From Immundisolibacter sp. (lineage in GTDB: Bacteria; Pseudomonadota; Gammaproteobacteria; Immundisolibacterales; Immundisolibacteraceae), in contig NZ_JBFIII010000038.1 of NCBI RefSeq assembly GCF_041601295.1, positions 1-25,679 on the forward strand: a stretch of 25,679 nt of DNA. Reading direction: 5' to 3'. Position 1 is the first letter of the stretch; the number at the start of each line of letters is the position of its first letter. The notes below the pieces were generated by a model. That model saw only the letters and a list, made by a program, of their open reading frames with translations, was not told where the DNA came from and searched no databases. A program made the translations under genes and the position numbers. Of this stretch, positions 23,024 to 25,679 are shown piece by piece.

Positions 23024-25318
23024 TTAAAACCCGGCGCCCAGACTGAACTGGAAGCGCTGTACTTCGTCTCGCGGGCCATCGTTGAAGGGCTGCGCAATCG
23101 CCACCGAAATGGCGCCAAACGGCGATATCCAGACTGCGGCGACGCCGGTCGAATAACGCAGGTCCCCGGCTTTCAGCGGGTCGCCTGCACCAAATACATT
23201 ACCGGCGTCGGCAAACGCGGACAGGCGAAAGCTCTTGTTCTGTTTATCCAGGAACGGTACCGGAAAGAACAGCTCGCTGCGCCCGAGCACCAGGCGATCG
23301 CCGCCAAATGGGTCGTCGAAGGTATCCCGCGGGCCCAGCGTGTTGTCCTTGAAGCCGCGCAGCGAGCGAAAGCCGCCGGCAAAATAATTCTCGAAAAACG
23401 GCAGGGTGGTCGTATCGCCGTAGCCATCGCCATAACCCAGGGTGCCGCTGAGCATCAGACTGACCGTGTCGCTGAAGGGGAAGTGGTGCTGCTCGGTGAA
23501 ATACAGCTTGTAGAACTGCAGGTCGCCTATTGGGGTGGCAAACTCGCCCGACAGCCGCCGCAAACTGCCACGGTCGGGGAAAATTGCCCGATTGCGGGTG
23601 TCGTGTGCCAGGCTGAGGTTCACTTTGAAGATGTTGTAGCTGTCGCCGTTGTCGTTGATGAAGTCGAGGACCTCCGGCGAGGTAAAGAAGCCGGTGCCGA
23701 TCGAGGTCTGCTCGGCTGCCAGGCCAAAACCAAAAGCATCGAACTCGGACAAGGGAACGTTGTAACCCCAGGAGCCGCCGATCGACTCCGTGTCGTACTG
23801 GATCAGGTTGGCGTCGGCCGCATCGGTCGAGCGCAGAAAAGCGCTGACCGTACGACTGACACCGTCCACAGTCGCGTAGGGGTTGGTATGGGACACGCTA
23901 TAGACACGGCTGTAATCGCTATTGCTGAAGTTGACGCTGACGCTGTCGCCGGTGCCAAGGAAGTTGTTCTGGGTCACGGCCGCGTTCAGCAGCAAACCGC
24001 TGCCCTGACCAAAGCCGACGCCGGCCGAAATGCTGCCTGAAGGACGCTCCTTGACCTTGAAGTTGACGTCCACCTGATCCGGACTGCCCGGTACGGCCGG
24101 GGTTTCCACGGTCACGTCTTCGAAGAACCCGAGCCGTTCGAGACGGACCCGTGAGCGCTCCACCGCGGCGGAGGAAAACGTGGTGGCCTCCAGTTGCCGC
24201 ATTTCACGGCGCATTACCTCGTCGGCGGTCTTCTCATTGCCTGAAAAGTCGATGCGCCGGACATACGCGCGCTTTCCAGGGTCGACAAAGAACGTCAGCT
24301 TGGCCGTGGCCTTGGCCTTGTCCACGTCCGGCGCGGCATTGACGTTAGCGAAGGCGTAGCCGGCTTCGCCCAGGCGCTCGGATATGGCGTCGCTGGTTTC
24401 GGTCATTTCCTTGCGCGAGAAGGTGTCGCCAGGACGCAGCTTGACCAGCTTCACAAGCTCCTGCGGGTCGACCACCAGGTTACCGGAAAGTTTTACCTCA
24501 TCAACGGTGTATTGCTGACCCTCGGTTACGTTGATGGTGATGTAGATTTCGCGCTTGTTGGGGGTAATGGCCACCTGCGTCGACTTGATATCAAAATCCA
24601 GATATCCACGGTCGAGGTAGTAGGCGTGCAGCTTTTCCAGGTCGCCGGCCAGCTTCTGGCGCGAGTACTTGTCGTTGCCGGTGACGAAGCTGAGAAGATT
24701 CGGTGTTGACAGCTCGAACAGCCCGCGCAGGGTTTGCGCGTCGAACACCTCGTTGCCGACGATGTTGATCTGGCGGATGCGCGAGATATCGCCCTCGGCG
24801 ATGGTGATGTCGACCCGCACCCGGTTACGCGGCAGGTCGGTAACCTTGGTGTCAACCTTGACGCCGTACTTGCCGTGACCGTAGTACTGGCGTTGCAGTT
24901 CCTGCTGCAACTGGTCGAGTGCCGACGGCACGAATACCCGGCCGGTGGCCAGGCCCACCTCGCGCAGACCCTTTTGCAGGTCCTCGGTCTTGATGTCCTT
25001 GTTACCGGTGATGTTCAACTCGGCAATCGACGGGCGTTCCACCACGTTGATAACCAGAACGTCGCCGTCGCGGTCGAGTTTGACGTCACTGAAAAACTCG
25101 GTCTGAAACAGCGCCCGGATGATCACGCTGGATCGCTTCGGCTCAAAGCGGTCGCCCACTCGCACCGGCAGCGCGATCAGCACTGCGCCCGGAGAGATGC
25201 GCTGCAGGCCGTTCAGACGGATGTCCCGCACCAGAAAGGCATCATCGTCGGCGGCACGCGCCGGGGCGTGCAAGAACAAGACCAGGAGCACCAGCGCGGT
25301 GAGCAGGCGACCGATCAT
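23024..25318 (-). CDS. bamA: Outer-membrane protein assembly factor BamA
   Basis: BamA is the core of the BAM complex that inserts beta-barrel proteins into the outer membrane. The frame extends to 25666 through rseP, but the true start is the ATG at 25318, which begins a signal peptide (MIGRLLTALVLL to APARA, cleavage near 22). This gives 764 residues. Five POTRA domains span about 28-425 (for example FLVRDIRLNGLQRISPG, ELNITGNKDIK, QINIVGNEVFD, EVKLSGNLVVD and RIDFSGNEKT at the start of each). The 16-stranded barrel follows, with the lid-loop motif FRSLRGF at about 651-657 and a terminal aromatic (GAGF). It starts 58 bases after rseP; the ribosome-binding site is weak. Confidence 0.96.
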   Translation of the reverse strand: MIGRLLTALVLLVLFLHAPARAADDDAFLVRDIRLNGLQRISPGAVLIALPVRVGDRFEPKRSSVIIRALFQTEFFSDVKLDRDGDVLVINVVERPSIAELNITGNKDIKTEDLQKGLREVGLATGRVFVPSALDQLQQELQRQYYGHGKYGVKVDTKVTDLPRNRVRVDITIAEGDISRIRQINIVGNEVFDAQTLRGLFELSTPNLLSFVTGNDKYSRQKLAGDLEKLHAYYLDRGYLDFDIKSTQVAITPNKREIYITINVTEGQQYTVDEVKLSGNLVVDPQELVKLVKLRPGDTFSRKEMTETSDAISERLGEAGYAFANVNAAPDVDKAKATAKLTFFVDPGKRAYVRRIDFSGNEKTADEVMRREMRQLEATTFSSAAVERSRVRLERLGFFEDVTVETPAVPGSPDQVDVNFKVKERPSGSISAGVGFGQGSGLLLNAAVTQNNFLGTGDSVSVNFSNSDYSRVYSVSHTNPYATVDGVSRTVSAFLRSTDAADANLIQYDTESIGGSWGYNVPLSEFDAFGFGLAAEQTSIGTGFFTSPEVLDFINDNGDSYNIFKVNLSLAHDTRNRAIFPDRGSLRRLSGEFATPIGDLQFYKLYFTEQHHFPFSDTVSLMLSGTLGYGDGYGDTTTLPFFENYFAGGFRSLRGFKDNTLGPRDTFDDPFGGDRLVLGRSELFFPVPFLDKQNKSFRLSAFADAGNVFGAGDPLKAGDLRYSTGVAAVWISPFGAISVAIAQPFNDGPRDEVQRFQFSLGAGF

Positions 25319-25376
25319 CTGGTGCGGGGAATGCAAATACAAGGCGCCACCGGGCGGGCCGCGGCCCGCAGTCAAG

Positions 25377-25679
25377 TCAGGATCGAAACAGCAGTCGCGT
25401 GATGTCGTTGTAGAAGGCCAGCACCGTAAGCGCCAGAAGGGCAACCAAACCCATCTGCTGGCCAACAGTGCGAAGACGCTCCGATAGTGGCCGACCACGC
25501 ACCCATTCGGCGAAATAGTACAGCAAGTGCCCACCGTCCAGAACCGGCACCGGCAGCAGGTTGAGCAAGCCCAGCGACAAACTGACCAGGCCAAGAAACG
25601 ACAAAAACTGCGCGATGCCAGTGCGCGCGCTGTGCCCCGCGAACTCCGCGATGGCCAACGGCCCACTGATGTTGCGGCT
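25377..25679 (-). CDS. rseP: RIP zinc metalloprotease RseP, C-terminal part (cut by window edge)
   Basis: Only the last 100 residues are in the window. They open with SRNISGPLAIAEFAG, the family's 'sGPisIa' segment. The second zinc-site motif follows in NLLPVPVLDGGHLLYYFAEW (NxxPxPxLDGG, metal-binding Asp). The last transmembrane segment is MGLVALLALTVLAFYNDITRL. RseP is the inner-membrane site-2 protease that cleaves anti-sigma factor RseA and remnant signal peptides. The HExxH and PDZ parts lie outside the window. Its position before bamA matches the standard gene order. Confidence 0.94.
   Translation of the reverse strand, partial: SRNISGPLAIAEFAGHSARTGIAQFLSFLGLVSLSLGLLNLLPVPVLDGGHLLYYFAEWVRGRPLSERLRTVGQQMGLVALLALTVLAFYNDITRLLFRS

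Noticed and set aside
25319..25666. N-terminal extension of the bamA frame by 116 residues
   Set aside because: It overlaps rseP in another frame, has Cys/Trp/Arg-rich composition, and is followed by a clear signal peptide at 25318.
1..25679. Mobile elements, CRISPR arrays, tRNA or rRNA genes, defence systems
   Set aside because: No transposase, integrase, regularly spaced repeats, cloverleaf-like segment or toxin-antitoxin pair was found; gene order is largely conserved and housekeeping.

Overview
The window is GC-rich, densely packed chromosomal DNA from a gammaproteobacterium. Two conserved gene neighbourhoods support this. One is ftsY-ftsE-ftsX with a divergent M16 peptidase, as in Pseudomonas. 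The other is the outer-membrane/lipid A series rseP-bamA-skp-lpxD-fabZ-lpxA-lpxB-rnhB-dnaE-accA-tilS. The genus cannot be named from the sequence; a benzoate-dioxygenase-like gene hints at an aromatic-degrading lineage, but that is weak evidence. There are no tRNA or rRNA genes, insertion sequences, CRISPR arrays or phage genes. No gene-free stretch exceeds about 160 bases.

Layout. Bases 1-122 (minus) hold the cut-off start of an M16-type peptidase. Bases 247-2771 (plus) hold ftsY, ftsE and ftsX, tightly linked, for membrane targeting and divisome activation. A ZIP-family metal transporter (2817-3614, minus) converges on ftsX. A likely two-gene plus-strand unit follows: a Rieske dioxygenase large subunit resembling BenA, then a HIT-family nucleotide hydrolase. 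From 10626 down to 5618 (minus) run a large DUF748/AsmA-like envelope protein, an NAD-dependent epimerase, folB and a pteridine-reductase-like SDR, the last two overlapping. Divergent from DUF748 is a NUDIX hydrolase of NUDT19 type, translationally coupled to a LACTB2-like metallo-beta-lactamase-fold protein (10759-12506, plus). From 12466 to the right edge everything is on the minus strand. In transcription order it is rseP (partial), bamA, skp, lpxD, fabZ, lpxA, a possible micro-ORF, lpxB, rnhB, dnaE, accA and tilS. This block links outer-membrane protein assembly, lipid A synthesis, fatty-acid synthesis, DNA replication and tRNA-Ile lysidine synthesis.

The window is mostly housekeeping and I see no clear new defence or mobile system. 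The items most worth checking are: a 33-codon micro-ORF fitted exactly between lpxA and lpxB (TGATG at its start, GTGA at its end); a valine at the LpxA acyl-chain ruler position; an orphan dioxygenase alpha subunit without beta subunit or reductase; a FolM-like SDR lacking the catalytic serine; and a 41-base tail-to-tail coding overlap between the MBL gene and tilS. Several genes start with GTG or TTG, so some starts were set by overlap, ribosome-binding site or family length.
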